The notes under the pieces were generated by a model. The model made no database searches. It saw only the letters and a list, made by a program, of their open reading frames with translations, and was not told where the DNA came from. 64,000 bases of DNA, taken from contig CAJJBE010000004.1 in assembly GCA_905182335.1 (NCBI GenBank), positions 273,022-337,021 of the forward strand, written 5' to 3'. The translations under genes and the position numbers were made by a program. Below are positions 18,771 to 27,072 of the stretch, one piece after another. This stretch comes from Flavobacteriales bacterium UBA4466 (GTDB lineage: Bacteria; Bacteroidota; Bacteroidia; Flavobacteriales_D; Crocinitomicaceae). Position 1 is the first letter of the stretch, and each line of letters starts with the position of its first letter.

Positions 18771-19589
18771 ATGGGACCAATTGGTGTTTTCGATTCTGGT
18801 TATGGAGGATTAACAATCCTTCAAGACATTAAGAAGCAATTGCCAGAGTATGATTTTTTATACTTGGGTGATAATGCCCGTGCGCCATATGGAACACGAT
18901 CATTTGAAGTGGTTTATAAATTTACACTAGAAGCCGTAACTGAATTGTTTAATCGAGGGTGTGAGTTAGTTATTCTAGCGTGTAATACCTCATCGGCTAA
19001 AGCACTTAGATCAATTCAACAAAACGACTTGAAAATGATCGGTCCTGATAAACGTGTGCTTGGTGTTATTCGACCGAGCACCGAAATTATAGGAGACTTG
19101 ACAAAAAGTAATAGCGTTGGTTTATTAGCAACTGAGGGGACTGTGAGTTCAAATTCATATGTTATCGAAGTGAAGAAGTACTCTCCCTCAACAAAAATTT
19201 ATCAACAAGCTTGTCCAATGTGGGTTCCATTAATTGAGAGCAATAAACAGAACTCTCATACTGGAAGAGAATTTATTCGAGAAGATGTTGAAAATCTTTT
19301 AAAGAAAGACCCCAAAATGGATGTTATTGTATTGGGATGCACACATTATCCTATCATTAAGGATTACATTCAGTCTATTGTTCCCGATCATGTCAAGGTT
19401 ATTTCTCAAGGAAATATTGTTGCTGAGAGGGTATTAGACTATCTGAATAGGCATCCAAAGATTGAATCGAAGTGCTCTAAAAGCGCAACTTCAACTTACC
19501 TGACAACAGAAAGTACAGATGAGTTTGATACTAATGCAAGTTATTATATTGGAGAAAAAATAGTATCTGTAAACATAAAGCTTGGTTAA
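18771..19589 (+). CDS. murI: Glutamate racemase
   Basis: A 272-residue glutamate racemase supplying D-glutamate for peptidoglycan. The start at 18771 puts the DSG motif (D8) at the expected distance from the N terminus; the frame extends 12 codons upstream into the promoter and terminator. The catalytic acid/base pair is C71 (ACNT) and C190 (GCTHYP, with H192), and the GDNARAPYG motif is intact. Length is normal. It is single, between the Skp terminator and the subtilase gene. Confidence 0.95.
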   Translation: MGPIGVFDSGYGGLTILQDIKKQLPEYDFLYLGDNARAPYGTRSFEVVYKFTLEAVTELFNRGCELVILACNTSSAKALRSIQQNDLKMIGPDKRVLGVIRPSTEIIGDLTKSNSVGLLATEGTVSSNSYVIEVKKYSPSTKIYQQACPMWVPLIESNKQNSHTGREFIREDVENLLKKDPKMDVIVLGCTHYPIIKDYIQSIVPDHVKVISQGNIVAERVLDYLNRHPKIESKCSKSATSTYLTTESTDEFDTNASYYIGEKIVSVNIKLG

Positions 19590-19652
19590 ATCCATTCTCT
19601 ATCTTGTGCTCACTGAACTTAATTATTGTAATTTTAAGTACAAATAAAAGAA

Positions 19653-21818
19653 ATGAAACTTACCCTACTTTTTATTATTAGCTCTTTTTTAGGAATGAGT
19701 CAAGTCCAATTTTCTGCAAATACAAAAGCAGATATAATTGATATCATCAAATTGTCTAAGCAACAATCAACGCAATCAAATGATGAGTTAATGGAACGGT
19801 ATCCTATTTACCAGCTAAATGGAATGAAATATGTTTCAGTAATCGCTAAAGTAAATTTTAATTATAATAAAGATGTTCTAGAGGCTCAAAATGTATTGAT
19901 TGGCTCTAATATTAATGAAATTTTAAGTCTTAAATGGCCACTTGAACAAATTGAAAATATTTTATATAACAGCCAATTTTCATATGTGAAAATTGCAGGA
20001 AAGATTAAGCCCTTATTAAATAAAGTACCTATAGCGACTCGTGCAGATAGTGTTTGGATGGGTTTTGATTTACCTCAAGGATATACAGGAAAAGATGTTA
20101 TTATTGGAATAACAGATTGGGGGTTCGATTATTCTCATCCAATGTTCTATGATACTTTGTTACAGGAGACACGAATTTTAGCAGCATGGGACCAATTTAA
20201 AAATACCGGTCCTGCTCCAGCTGGTTACAGTTATGGAACAGAGTATGACAATCCAACAGATTTAATTGCAGCAGCTGCAGATACCGTAAATATTTATTCA
20301 TACGCAACACATGGCTCACATGTAGCAGGGATTGCGGGTGGCTCTGGTGCAGGAACACCATACCGTGGAATTGGATTCGAAGCGAATTACTTATTTACAA
20401 CTTTTTTGGTAGATGAAGGAGCCGTTTTAGATGCGTGGCAATGGATGAATGATAAAGCAATTGCAGAAGGAAAGCGTTTGGTTATTAATATGAGTTGGGG
20501 ATTATATCATATGGACGCCATAGACGGAACCTCTATAATTAGCCAAGCACTTGATGCGTATTCATCCGAAAATGTTGTCTTCGTTACTTCAGGAGGAAAT
20601 AATGGAGATACACCTTTTCATATTAAGAAGTCATACGCTGGTGACACAATGAAAACTAGAATTAACTTCTATTCTAATCCAGGATTAGCAAGTGTATGGG
20701 GTCAGAGTGTTCATATGTGGGGAGGTGTTGGAAATGAAATTTCAAGTGCAATTCAAATTTTAGATTTATCAAATCAAGTGCTGGACCAATCTCCATGGTA
20801 CAATACTGGAACGACAATTAATTATGTGGATTCATTTATTGTGGCACCATCAACTACAGATACGGTTTGGTTTAATCTTTCTGCAGATGAATTATATCCA
20901 ACAAATAATCGTCCTCAAATGCGTTTAAGAGTAAAATATCCACCTTCTGGTTACAAAGTGGTGTTACTTTCTACTGCGCCAACTGGAACAATTCATTATT
21001 GGAATGTAACAGAATTAACAACCGATGTTGGTAACTGGGGAATGTCTTTTGCTTCTCTTGGAACCGGCTATACATCTGGGGACAATGATTATGGAATTGG
21101 AGCACCAGCTTGTACACATTCAGCGATTACTGTCGCAGCATATTCAGCAGAATATTATACCATGACGGGATTTGAAGTTGGAGGTCAACTGGCATCTTTT
21201 TCAAGTATTGGACCGTTAATGACCGATTCATTGAAGCCAGATATTGCAGCGCCGGGAGTTAGTGTGCGCTCATCAATTTCTTCATATACAGATAATTCAT
21301 ATACGGCTGTTACAACTGTTGAGTTTAACGGAAGGACATATCCGTTTGCAGCATTTAGTGGTACTTCTATGTCTTCACCAGCAACTGCTGGTGTTGTGAC
21401 CTTGATTTTACAAGCCAACCCTTACCTTTCAGCTGAGCAAGTGAAGCAGATTATCATTGCAACTGCTCGTAAGGATAATGATACGGGTGTAATTCCTAGC
21501 TTTGGATCTCCAGTTTGGGGATGGGGAAAGGTCAATGCTTACGCTGCTGTGAAATTGGCATTGAATACCGTTGGAGTTTCTGCATTAAATAAAGATATTA
21601 CTTGGGATGTATATCCAAACCCTGCCAATAAAACCTTATCAATTTCAGGGGTAAATGGAGTCATTTTTGAGGTTATGATTGTTGACTTTCAAGGAAAAGA
21701 AATAAATATGGAATTGATTGATAATTCAATGAATGTTAGTTCGATCGAAGCGGGGGTTTATTTTTTACGACTAATTCGTGACGGAAAAGTAGAGCAGAAG
21801 AAATTTATTAAGCTTTAA
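19653..21818 (+). CDS. Secreted S8 family (subtilisin-like) peptidase with T9SS type A sorting domain
   Basis: A 721-residue exported serine protease. A short signal peptide (to about 17) and a propeptide-like region (to about 130) precede the catalytic domain. The triad is D155 (GITDWG), H220 (HGSHVAG) and S572 (SGTSMSSP), with the oxyanion Asn in SGGNNGD. A jellyroll-like insertion of about 150 residues lies between the oxyanion and Ser blocks. The C-terminal 75 residues (WDVYPNPANKTLSISG, ending in a basic tail) are a type A sorting signal. Probably a nutrient-acquiring surface or extracellular protease. Confidence 0.94.
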   Translation: MKLTLLFIISSFLGMSQVQFSANTKADIIDIIKLSKQQSTQSNDELMERYPIYQLNGMKYVSVIAKVNFNYNKDVLEAQNVLIGSNINEILSLKWPLEQIENILYNSQFSYVKIAGKIKPLLNKVPIATRADSVWMGFDLPQGYTGKDVIIGITDWGFDYSHPMFYDTLLQETRILAAWDQFKNTGPAPAGYSYGTEYDNPTDLIAAAADTVNIYSYATHGSHVAGIAGGSGAGTPYRGIGFEANYLFTTFLVDEGAVLDAWQWMNDKAIAEGKRLVINMSWGLYHMDAIDGTSIISQALDAYSSENVVFVTSGGNNGDTPFHIKKSYAGDTMKTRINFYSNPGLASVWGQSVHMWGGVGNEISSAIQILDLSNQVLDQSPWYNTGTTINYVDSFIVAPSTTDTVWFNLSADELYPTNNRPQMRLRVKYPPSGYKVVLLSTAPTGTIHYWNVTELTTDVGNWGMSFASLGTGYTSGDNDYGIGAPACTHSAITVAAYSAEYYTMTGFEVGGQLASFSSIGPLMTDSLKPDIAAPGVSVRSSISSYTDNSYTAVTTVEFNGRTYPFAAFSGTSMSSPATAGVVTLILQANPYLSAEQVKQIIIATARKDNDTGVIPSFGSPVWGWGKVNAYAAVKLALNTVGVSALNKDITWDVYPNPANKTLSISGVNGVIFEVMIVDFQGKEINMELIDNSMNVSSIEAGVYFLRLIRDGKVEQKKFIKL

Positions 21819-21821
21819 TCT

Positions 21822-22883
21822 ATGGCATTCTCAGCCGAAGAACAAAAGCAATATAGCCGTCACATTATTCTAGATGAAATAGGTATTACAGGACAAGAAA
21901 AATTAAAAGCTGCCAGTGTTTTAGTTATCGGTGCAGGTGGACTTGGGTGTCCAATTCTAAGTTATTTAACTGCTGCTGGCGTTGGAAGAATAGGTGTAAT
22001 CGACTATGATACTGTTGATCAGTCTAATTTACAAAGACAAGTTTTGTATGCTCAATTAGACATTGGTGCGCCAAAGGTAGAAGCAGCAAAAGATCACCTT
22101 TCTACGTTGAACCCATTTGTGAATTTTGAATTATACAATTCAGAATTAACACGTTTTAATGCTGTTGAGTTGTTTTCAAAATACGATATTATTGTTGATG
22201 GGAGTGATAACTTTCCTACACGTTATTTAGTTAATGATGCTGCTGTTTTAGCAGGTAAGCCAATTGTATTCGGCTCTATTTTTAAGTTTGAAGGACAGGT
22301 TTCTGTTTTTAATTATAACGAAGGTCCAACTTATAGATGTTTATATCCAAACGCCCCAGGCGCAGATGAAGTTCCTAATTGTTCAGAGATTGGCGTAATT
22401 GGTGTTTTACCTGGAATTATTGGTTCCCTTCAAGCAAATGAAGTGATTAAGATAATCTGTGGAATAGGTGATATTCTTTCCGGTAAGCTATTACTTTTTG
22501 ATGCGCTATCTTTGAATCAATCGTTATTGAAATTCAGAAAGAATAGCGAAATAGAAATTCACGCACTCGAAGATAATTACGAAGTGTTTTGTGGTATTCC
22601 CCAGCTAAGAGAGATAACATTAACAGAATTGAAACAGTCAGGGTCTAAGTATGAGTTGTTGGATGTTAGAACTGATTCGGAAAGAGAGGCAAAGAACATT
22701 GGTGGAATGCATATACCTTTGCATGAGGTACCGTCTAGGATCAATGAAATTAATTCAGACGAGTCAGTAGTGGTATATTGTAAGGCAGGTATGCGAAGTG
22801 CTCAAGCAATCCAGTTCTTAAAAGAATCAGGATTTAAAAACCAGCTAATTAACTTGAGAGGAGGATTGTTTTATTCTGAATAA
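21822..22883 (+). CDS. ThiF/MoeB/HesA family adenylyltransferase fused to a rhodanese domain
   Basis: A 353-residue E1-like enzyme that would adenylate the C terminus of a ubiquitin-like sulfur carrier (ThiS or MoaD) for thiamine or molybdopterin synthesis. Its nucleotide loop is GAGGLGC (37-43), with the SNLQRQ motif (68-73) and Cys187 in the crossover loop. Residues about 262-353 form a rhodanese domain with active-site C320 (VVYCKAGMRS). Only two of the four zinc-binding cysteines of E. coli MoeB are visible (C173, C257); the partners are Thr170 and a non-Cys residue. It begins 3 nt after the protease gene; no thi or moa genes adjoin. Confidence 0.9.
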   Translation: MAFSAEEQKQYSRHIILDEIGITGQEKLKAASVLVIGAGGLGCPILSYLTAAGVGRIGVIDYDTVDQSNLQRQVLYAQLDIGAPKVEAAKDHLSTLNPFVNFELYNSELTRFNAVELFSKYDIIVDGSDNFPTRYLVNDAAVLAGKPIVFGSIFKFEGQVSVFNYNEGPTYRCLYPNAPGADEVPNCSEIGVIGVLPGIIGSLQANEVIKIICGIGDILSGKLLLFDALSLNQSLLKFRKNSEIEIHALEDNYEVFCGIPQLREITLTELKQSGSKYELLDVRTDSEREAKNIGGMHIPLHEVPSRINEINSDESVVVYCKAGMRSAQAIQFLKESGFKNQLINLRGGLFYSE

Positions 22884-22885
22884 CC

Positions 22886-23272
22886 TCACAAAGGTTCTAA
22901 ATCATTTCGAATTAAGTAGACCTCAACAATTATTCTAGAGACTAGTTCTAAGTCAATTTTATGAGGGTGAATTAGTAGTTTATAAGTCGCTTTTTCGTCA
23001 GAGGTGTTAATCTGCTTAACAATTTCTAAATCAATCAAGACTTTTCTGCCGAGTTGTTTCCCACCGTAACAATATTTGAAAGAGTGATTGACTATATCAC
23101 CTTTAATGACAGCTAATCTATTAAGTAAGTTAAATGTCTTCTTGAAGTATTTCTTAAGTTGACGAATGCGAACTTTAGTAAGCTCTTCTCCGTGTAGAAT
23201 AGTACCAGTGTAAATGGCAATTTCTTTTAATTCTGCTAGAAAGGCTTTTCGTTCTTCCGGTGTTTGCTCCAT
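22886..23272 (-). CDS. Hypothetical 128-residue protein at the end of the stress-type operon
   Basis: A cytoplasmic-looking protein with a charged helical N-terminal half (rich in K, E and R) and a beta-rich C-terminal half ending VSRIIVEVYLIRNDLEPL. No signal peptide, membrane segment or known motif is visible and the family is not recognised. It is the last of five closely spaced minus-strand genes (gap of 23 nt to the flavin reductase gene) and ends 2 nt from the convergent ThiF-rhodanese stop. A function linked to its operon partners is only inferred. Confidence 0.6.
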   Translation of the reverse strand: MEQTPEERKAFLAELKEIAIYTGTILHGEELTKVRIRQLKKYFKKTFNLLNRLAVIKGDIVNHSFKYCYGGKQLGRKVLIDLEIVKQINTSDEKATYKLLIHPHKIDLELVSRIIVEVYLIRNDLEPL

Positions 23273-23295
23273 AAATCATTTTATGAGAGCTAAAA

Positions 23296-23937
23296 TTACA
23301 TTAATTTATTTTTGAATTTGGGAATTTCGTCTTTTCTTGCATATGGAAGGGATGTGATTCTTTTTAAGCTGTAGTAGCTATTAAGACCACCTATCCCAAC
23401 GGTAAATATACGGTCCAAGCGAATGTATCCTTTGTCATCAATACATTCTTCGGGAATATAGATGTCTTTTATTTCTCCAATAATCATAGATGTTCCATTA
23501 GATTTAATGTCAACTTTTTCAACAAATTGTAATCCTATTTTTAATTGACACTCCTTAACATAAGGGGCGGGGAAATCATTTAAATACTCCTCAGTTAAAC
23601 TGCAAAGTTCAAATTCGGAGATATTCGAGTCAATTTTTGCCGAAGTATAATGAGCCTGATCGATGATTGATTCATGGATATGATTAACCGTAAAAGCACC
23701 ATTACCTTTTATGTTTTCTAGCGTATCTCTTCTGATCTCAGAGTTAGGACGCATAATGAAACCAAGCATTGCGGGATCGCTTCCAAGATGAACAACTGAA
23801 CTGAAAATAGATAGGTTCGTCCCTGATTTTGAATAGGTTCCAATTAAGTTAGCAGACTTAATTCCTGATATTCCATTGATTAGGTTTAATCTTTTAATTC
23901 TATTCAGATCGTTAATGTTCTTACTTGTGAAATGCAT
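23296..23937 (-). CDS. Flavin reductase-like FMN-binding split-barrel protein
   Basis: A 213-residue protein of the flavin reductase-like family. The split-barrel signature is seen in SIFSSVVHLGSDPAMLGFIMRP (about 43-64) and the NGAFTVNHI strand, which in relatives bind FMN. It would reduce or carry flavin using NAD(P)H. In related bacteria this family is found near cryptochrome/photolyase genes, which need reduced FAD. It lies 31 nt after the TIGR03643 gene in the same operon. Confidence 0.85.
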   Translation of the reverse strand: MHFTSKNINDLNRIKRLNLINGISGIKSANLIGTYSKSGTNLSIFSSVVHLGSDPAMLGFIMRPNSEIRRDTLENIKGNGAFTVNHIHESIIDQAHYTSAKIDSNISEFELCSLTEEYLNDFPAPYVKECQLKIGLQFVEKVDIKSNGTSMIIGEIKDIYIPEECIDDKGYIRLDRIFTVGIGGLNSYYSLKRITSLPYARKDEIPKFKNKLM

Positions 23938-23968
23938 AGTTCTTCGTTTTAGTCTAATGAATTCAATT

Positions 23969-24262
23969 TTAATAGCGCTTTGAGATAGTATTATTAGATA
24001 TAATTCGTTGTCTACTGCATTTGAATCGTTTAATTTCTAGAGATCTTTTCTTGGAATGTTTGGAGCTGACTCCTTGATTTACACGCTTTCTCCATCTTAA
24101 AAAACTAGATTTACGCAACGTTTGTCTCATCATTTGTATTACATCAGATTCTGAGTAATCAAATTGATATTTAATTGCCTCAAATGGGGTACGATCTTCC
24201 CAGGCCATTTCAATGATTCTGTTTTTATCTCGATCTGTTAGGCTGTCAAAATGAACACCCAT
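23969..24262 (-). CDS. TIGR03643 family protein
   Basis: A 97-residue basic protein. Residues about 8-60 (DRIIEMAWEDRTPFEAIKYQF-like helix-turn-helix shape, then MMRQTLRKSSFLRWRKRV) are the diagnostic TIGR03643 block; I identify it from that motif. The C-terminal 35 residues are rich in Lys, Arg and Ser and probably flexible. The family has no proven function. It often neighbours photolyase/cryptochrome and DUF2256 genes, which are absent here. Together with the small protein upstream it belongs to the five-gene minus-strand operon. Confidence 0.85.
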   Translation of the reverse strand: MGVHFDSLTDRDKNRIIEMAWEDRTPFEAIKYQFDYSESDVIQMMRQTLRKSSFLRWRKRVNQGVSSKHSKKRSLEIKRFKCSRQRIISNNTISKRY

Positions 24263-24274
24263 AATTAAATAGGT

Positions 24275-24454
24275 TTATTTAATTGAGTTATTTTCTAGTG
24301 CTTTGATTTTATCAAGGACCGATTCAGCCTCAAATACTTTGGCATCGCTTGCTTTTCGATTTGAAGTAGATAAAGTATTCGCTTCTGAAAGCAATATTTT
24401 GTATTGTTTGTTGAGTTTCTCCAACGCTGTTTTTTTCTTCAAAAATTTAAACAT
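24275..24454 (-). CDS. Lacal_2735 family small protein
   Basis: A 59-residue gene, found by reading the gap between its neighbours. The product starts MFKFLKKKTALEKL, continues with YKILLSEANTLSTSNRKASD and ends in a helical segment, the pattern of the Lacal_2735 family (also listed as DUF6435). It is highly charged and helical. Its ATG lies 3 nt after the upstream SDR stop, and 12 nt separate it from the TIGR03643 gene, so it is part of the operon. Function unknown. Confidence 0.8.
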   Translation of the reverse strand: MFKFLKKKTALEKLNKQYKILLSEANTLSTSNRKASDAKVFEAESVLDKIKALENNSIK

Positions 24455-24457
24455 AGT

Positions 24458-25159
24458 TTATCCTTTAATTGATGACATTCCGCCATCTACATGAATTATT
24501 TGTCCAGTTATCCAAGAAGATTTTTCACTCAATAGAAATTCTACTATTGATGCGATATCTTGTGCTGATCCAATCCGATTTAATGGGTGCCTACTTGCAT
24601 TTGCTTCTCGCTTTTCATCGGAGCTTAATAATTTGGCTGCTAGAGGTGTGTCTGTTAGTGATGGCGCAACACAGTTGACACGAATATTTGGTGCTAATTC
24701 TGCGGATAAGGATCTAGTTAATCCTTCAATGGCACCTTTTGATGCTGCAACTTGAGAATGAAAATTAAAGCCTTGTTGAACTGCGACGGTAGAGAAGAGA
24801 ACGATGGAAGCACCATCTTCATTTTTTAATCTTGGCAAAACTCCTTGTATAACCTTAATTGCTCCAAGAACTTGAAGTTTATAGTCATTTTCGAAGTCAG
24901 TTATTTTTATTCTATGAAATGGTTTAAGGTTTATAGAACCCGGACAATAAACTAACCCATGAATCTTTGAAGGGAGATAGTCTAAATTGATCCTTTCGTC
25001 TAAAACATTAAGAAAGTGATAGTTGATTCTATCTTCTCCACTCTCTTTCTTATTATTACAATATGTTGCATGAATTTCGTTTTCTTCATTTAGCCTCATT
25101 TTTTTCACAAGAGCCTCGCCTATACCCGAAGAACCACCTATAATAACGATATTTTTCAT
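24458..25159 (-). CDS. SDR family protein with the catalytic Tyr replaced by Val
   Basis: A Rossmann-fold protein of about 233 residues, with the start placed at the ATG at 25159 (MKNIVIIGGSSGIG) as in most SDRs; in-frame ATGs at 25177 and 25186 would add 6 or 9 residues. The cofactor motif GGSSGIG and the Ser block FSTVAV are present. At the active site QVAASK keeps Lys141 but has Val137 where the catalytic Tyr belongs. The rest (LAPNIRVNCVAPSLTDTPLA, ITGQIIHVDGG) is well preserved, so the change is probably a subfamily feature. It is the first gene of the operon. Confidence 0.85.
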   Translation of the reverse strand: MKNIVIIGGSSGIGEALVKKMRLNEENEIHATYCNNKKESGEDRINYHFLNVLDERINLDYLPSKIHGLVYCPGSINLKPFHRIKITDFENDYKLQVLGAIKVIQGVLPRLKNEDGASIVLFSTVAVQQGFNFHSQVAASKGAIEGLTRSLSAELAPNIRVNCVAPSLTDTPLAAKLLSSDEKREANASRHPLNRIGSAQDIASIVEFLLSEKSSWITGQIIHVDGGMSSIKG

Positions 25160-25224
25160 ACTTGAATATTTAAACATATTTATCATAACCTCTAAAATAG
25201 AAGGTTAATTAGTAAGTTATTATA

Positions 25225-25232
25225 CAAAGATA
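25225..25232 (-). promoter_or_regulatory. Bacteroidota -7 box for the SDR-led operon
   Basis: On the minus strand it reads TATCTTTG (TAnnTTTG), 38 nt before the ATG at 25186 and 65 nt before the ATG at 25159. A 17-bp inverted repeat lies just upstream (25265-25281). No convincing -33 TTTG was seen. Confidence 0.5.
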
Positions 25233-25264
25233 AAAAAATGTTTAACTTTAATAGCTAATGATTA

Positions 25265-25281
25265 AACAGAAAAATTCTGTT
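25265..25281. promoter_or_regulatory. Inverted repeat AACAGAA-AAA-TTCTGTT, possible operator
   Basis: A perfect 7-bp inverted repeat with a 3-nt spacer lies about 35 nt upstream of the -7 box of the SDR-led operon. Its size and position suit a dimeric transcription factor site. The regulator is unknown and none is encoded nearby. Confidence 0.35.
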
Positions 25282-25294
25282 AACCGTTAAGTAT

Positions 25295-25318
25295 GATATG
25301 ATTTAATGAAATCATATC
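25295..25318. repeat. Perfect 10-bp inverted repeat, 4-nt loop
   Basis: GATATGATTT (25295-25304) pairs with AAATCATATC (25309-25318). It is 31 nt downstream of the stop of the small basic gene, so it may end the adhesin operon, although there is no T tract on the minus strand. It could also be an operator. Confidence 0.45.
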
Positions 25319-25348
25319 TGCTACATATGAAATAATCTCTTATTAATG

Positions 25349-25453
25349 TTAAGCTTTATTCGCTTTCTTAAGTTTCTTTTCAGCTCTCTTTTCTTTGACA
25401 GTTTTAGTAGCTTCCTTCTTTACATTTTTCTTTGCGTCTTGACCTTTTCCCAT
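25349..25453 (-). CDS. Very small Lys-rich protein (34 residues)
   Basis: A 34-codon ATG frame too short for routine gene calling, starting 2 nt after the PorP/SprF-like stop. The product begins MGKGQDAKKNVKKEATKTVK and is almost half Lys/Arg, with no hydrophobic segment. Similar short MGKGQD-type basic peptides occur in Bacteroidota, as I recall, but no function is known to me. Tight coupling to the upstream gene and a sensible start codon favour a real gene; nucleic-acid binding is only a guess from charge. Confidence 0.55.
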   Translation of the reverse strand: MGKGQDAKKNVKKEATKTVKEKRAEKKLKKANKA

Positions 25454-25455
25454 GA

Positions 25456-27051
25456 TTATTTTTTTTCGTATACCCAGATGTCTGATGTCACCTTTTTAAA
25501 TCTACTTAACTCAGCTTTTGCTTCAGTTCTTGTTTTAAAAGATGCTAGGCTTATAAGTATTCTTTTTTCTCCTTTTATTAGTTGAATTTTATATCCTTTA
25601 TTTCTTAGTTTGCTCCCAAAATCAGTTGCATTTTTCATTGTTGAAAATGAACCTGCAATTATATGAAAGGGAGATTCACCTTTTAAAGAGTTGATCTGAT
25701 CTACTTGACGTTCAATTTCTCCTTCCTTTAGAATAATTGTAACTCTTCTGTTCTTAGCGTCGGTGTTTTTCACATCACTTCCATGATGTTCTGTAACTTC
25801 ACCTTGAACAATGGAAATCATTTGAGATCGACTTACTCCTTGAGACAGAAGATATGCGTATACATTCTTAGCTCTATTCCCTGAAAGTTTAAAATTTAAG
25901 TAATCAGAACCTTCTTCTGAAGCATACCCTTTAATATAAATAGAGCTACTTGAATTTTCTTTTAAGAAGGTAATGACCTTGGACAGCCCCTCTTTTTCTT
26001 TCTTTTTATCAAAAGAACTTTGAGATTGCTTATAGTAAATCGTGTACTCCAATTTGATAGCTTCTTCTTTAACCAGTTTTTCAATTACCACCGTGTCAAT
26101 AAGAGTCTCTAAATCCACATATACAGTATCTATTATCGGGACAATGTTTATAGGTGTTTTCGGGGCCTTATTAGACAGTTTTAGTGCAATAATAACTTCA
26201 TGAGACCCTGATGATATTTTCGCCAAGTCTGTTGTTGCAAATTCATATGCATATGCCACTTGAATTTGATCATTAATATTAAAGCCAAATCGCCCCAAAA
26301 TCCCTGCTTCATGACGATAGCCAACTCCTAATTGCACTATGTTCTTAAAATTCACTAGCAAATTTCCTTCAAACTGATGCTGTTCAGCACTACCATTTTT
26401 ATAGAGAATAGATGGCGTTACTGAAATCTTGTTTAGCTTGCCAAAGCGATAACCCATGTAGCCTATAATATGTCTTCTATTCGTCAGCTCTCCGGATACT
26501 GTGGGGGATAAATTAGAAGTTGTTTCCATTATATTTGGAATAGAAAAACTAAGTTGGAAGTTTTTAAGTGTATAGACAAAGCCAAATTCAGAATAGAAAG
26601 AAACCCCTTTAATTCTTCCGGTATTTAAAGAAGCATCAGTTGGGTTTTGAATTGTTGACGCAGAGAAATCAAATGCATGCTGATTGATTCCAGCTCCAAT
26701 TCCTAGTCTTAAATTGTGGGCATCTCCAAAGTTCAATTTGTAGGCATAGATTCCTTGTGCATTTACTTGTGTTAAAGTTCCTAACCTATCAAGCATAATC
26801 TTTGCTCCAAGCGACATGTTTTTACCAATTTCCATGCTACCGTTAACATAACTAACTTGAGGGGCACCAATATATCTAGACCATTGCCCTAAGTGGCCAA
26901 TGTTAATCTTAGCACAGCTACTCTCTCCAGCATACGCTGGGTTTAGTTTAAGCTTATTAAATTCATAAAGATTAGTTTCTGCAAGCTGTTGTGTATTTCC
27001 CCAAGTTGAAATTAGTACAAAACTCAAAATGATAAGTAAATTATTTTTCAT
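25456..27051 (-). CDS. PorP/SprF-like membrane protein fused to OmpA and SPOR domains
   Basis: A 531-residue outer membrane protein. After the signal peptide (to about 21), residues 22-300 match the PorP/SprF family of T9SS (N-terminal FNKLKLNPAYAG motif and barrel-like strands). Residues about 335-445 are an OmpA-type peptidoglycan-binding domain (IYIKGYASEEGSDYLNFKLSGNR), and 455-531 a SPOR-like domain (FHIIAGSFSTMKNATDFGSKLRNKG, VYEKK end). SprF-type proteins assist secretion or anchoring of type B CTD adhesins; this gene lies 21 nt after such an adhesin gene, so the two should work as a pair. The added domains would tether it to cell wall glycan. Confidence 0.9.
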   Translation of the reverse strand: MKNNLLIILSFVLISTWGNTQQLAETNLYEFNKLKLNPAYAGESSCAKINIGHLGQWSRYIGAPQVSYVNGSMEIGKNMSLGAKIMLDRLGTLTQVNAQGIYAYKLNFGDAHNLRLGIGAGINQHAFDFSASTIQNPTDASLNTGRIKGVSFYSEFGFVYTLKNFQLSFSIPNIMETTSNLSPTVSGELTNRRHIIGYMGYRFGKLNKISVTPSILYKNGSAEQHQFEGNLLVNFKNIVQLGVGYRHEAGILGRFGFNINDQIQVAYAYEFATTDLAKISSGSHEVIIALKLSNKAPKTPINIVPIIDTVYVDLETLIDTVVIEKLVKEEAIKLEYTIYYKQSQSSFDKKKEKEGLSKVITFLKENSSSSIYIKGYASEEGSDYLNFKLSGNRAKNVYAYLLSQGVSRSQMISIVQGEVTEHHGSDVKNTDAKNRRVTIILKEGEIERQVDQINSLKGESPFHIIAGSFSTMKNATDFGSKLRNKGYKIQLIKGEKRILISLASFKTRTEAKAELSRFKKVTSDIWVYEKK

Positions 27052-27072
27052 GATATTATCTTTAAACTAATT

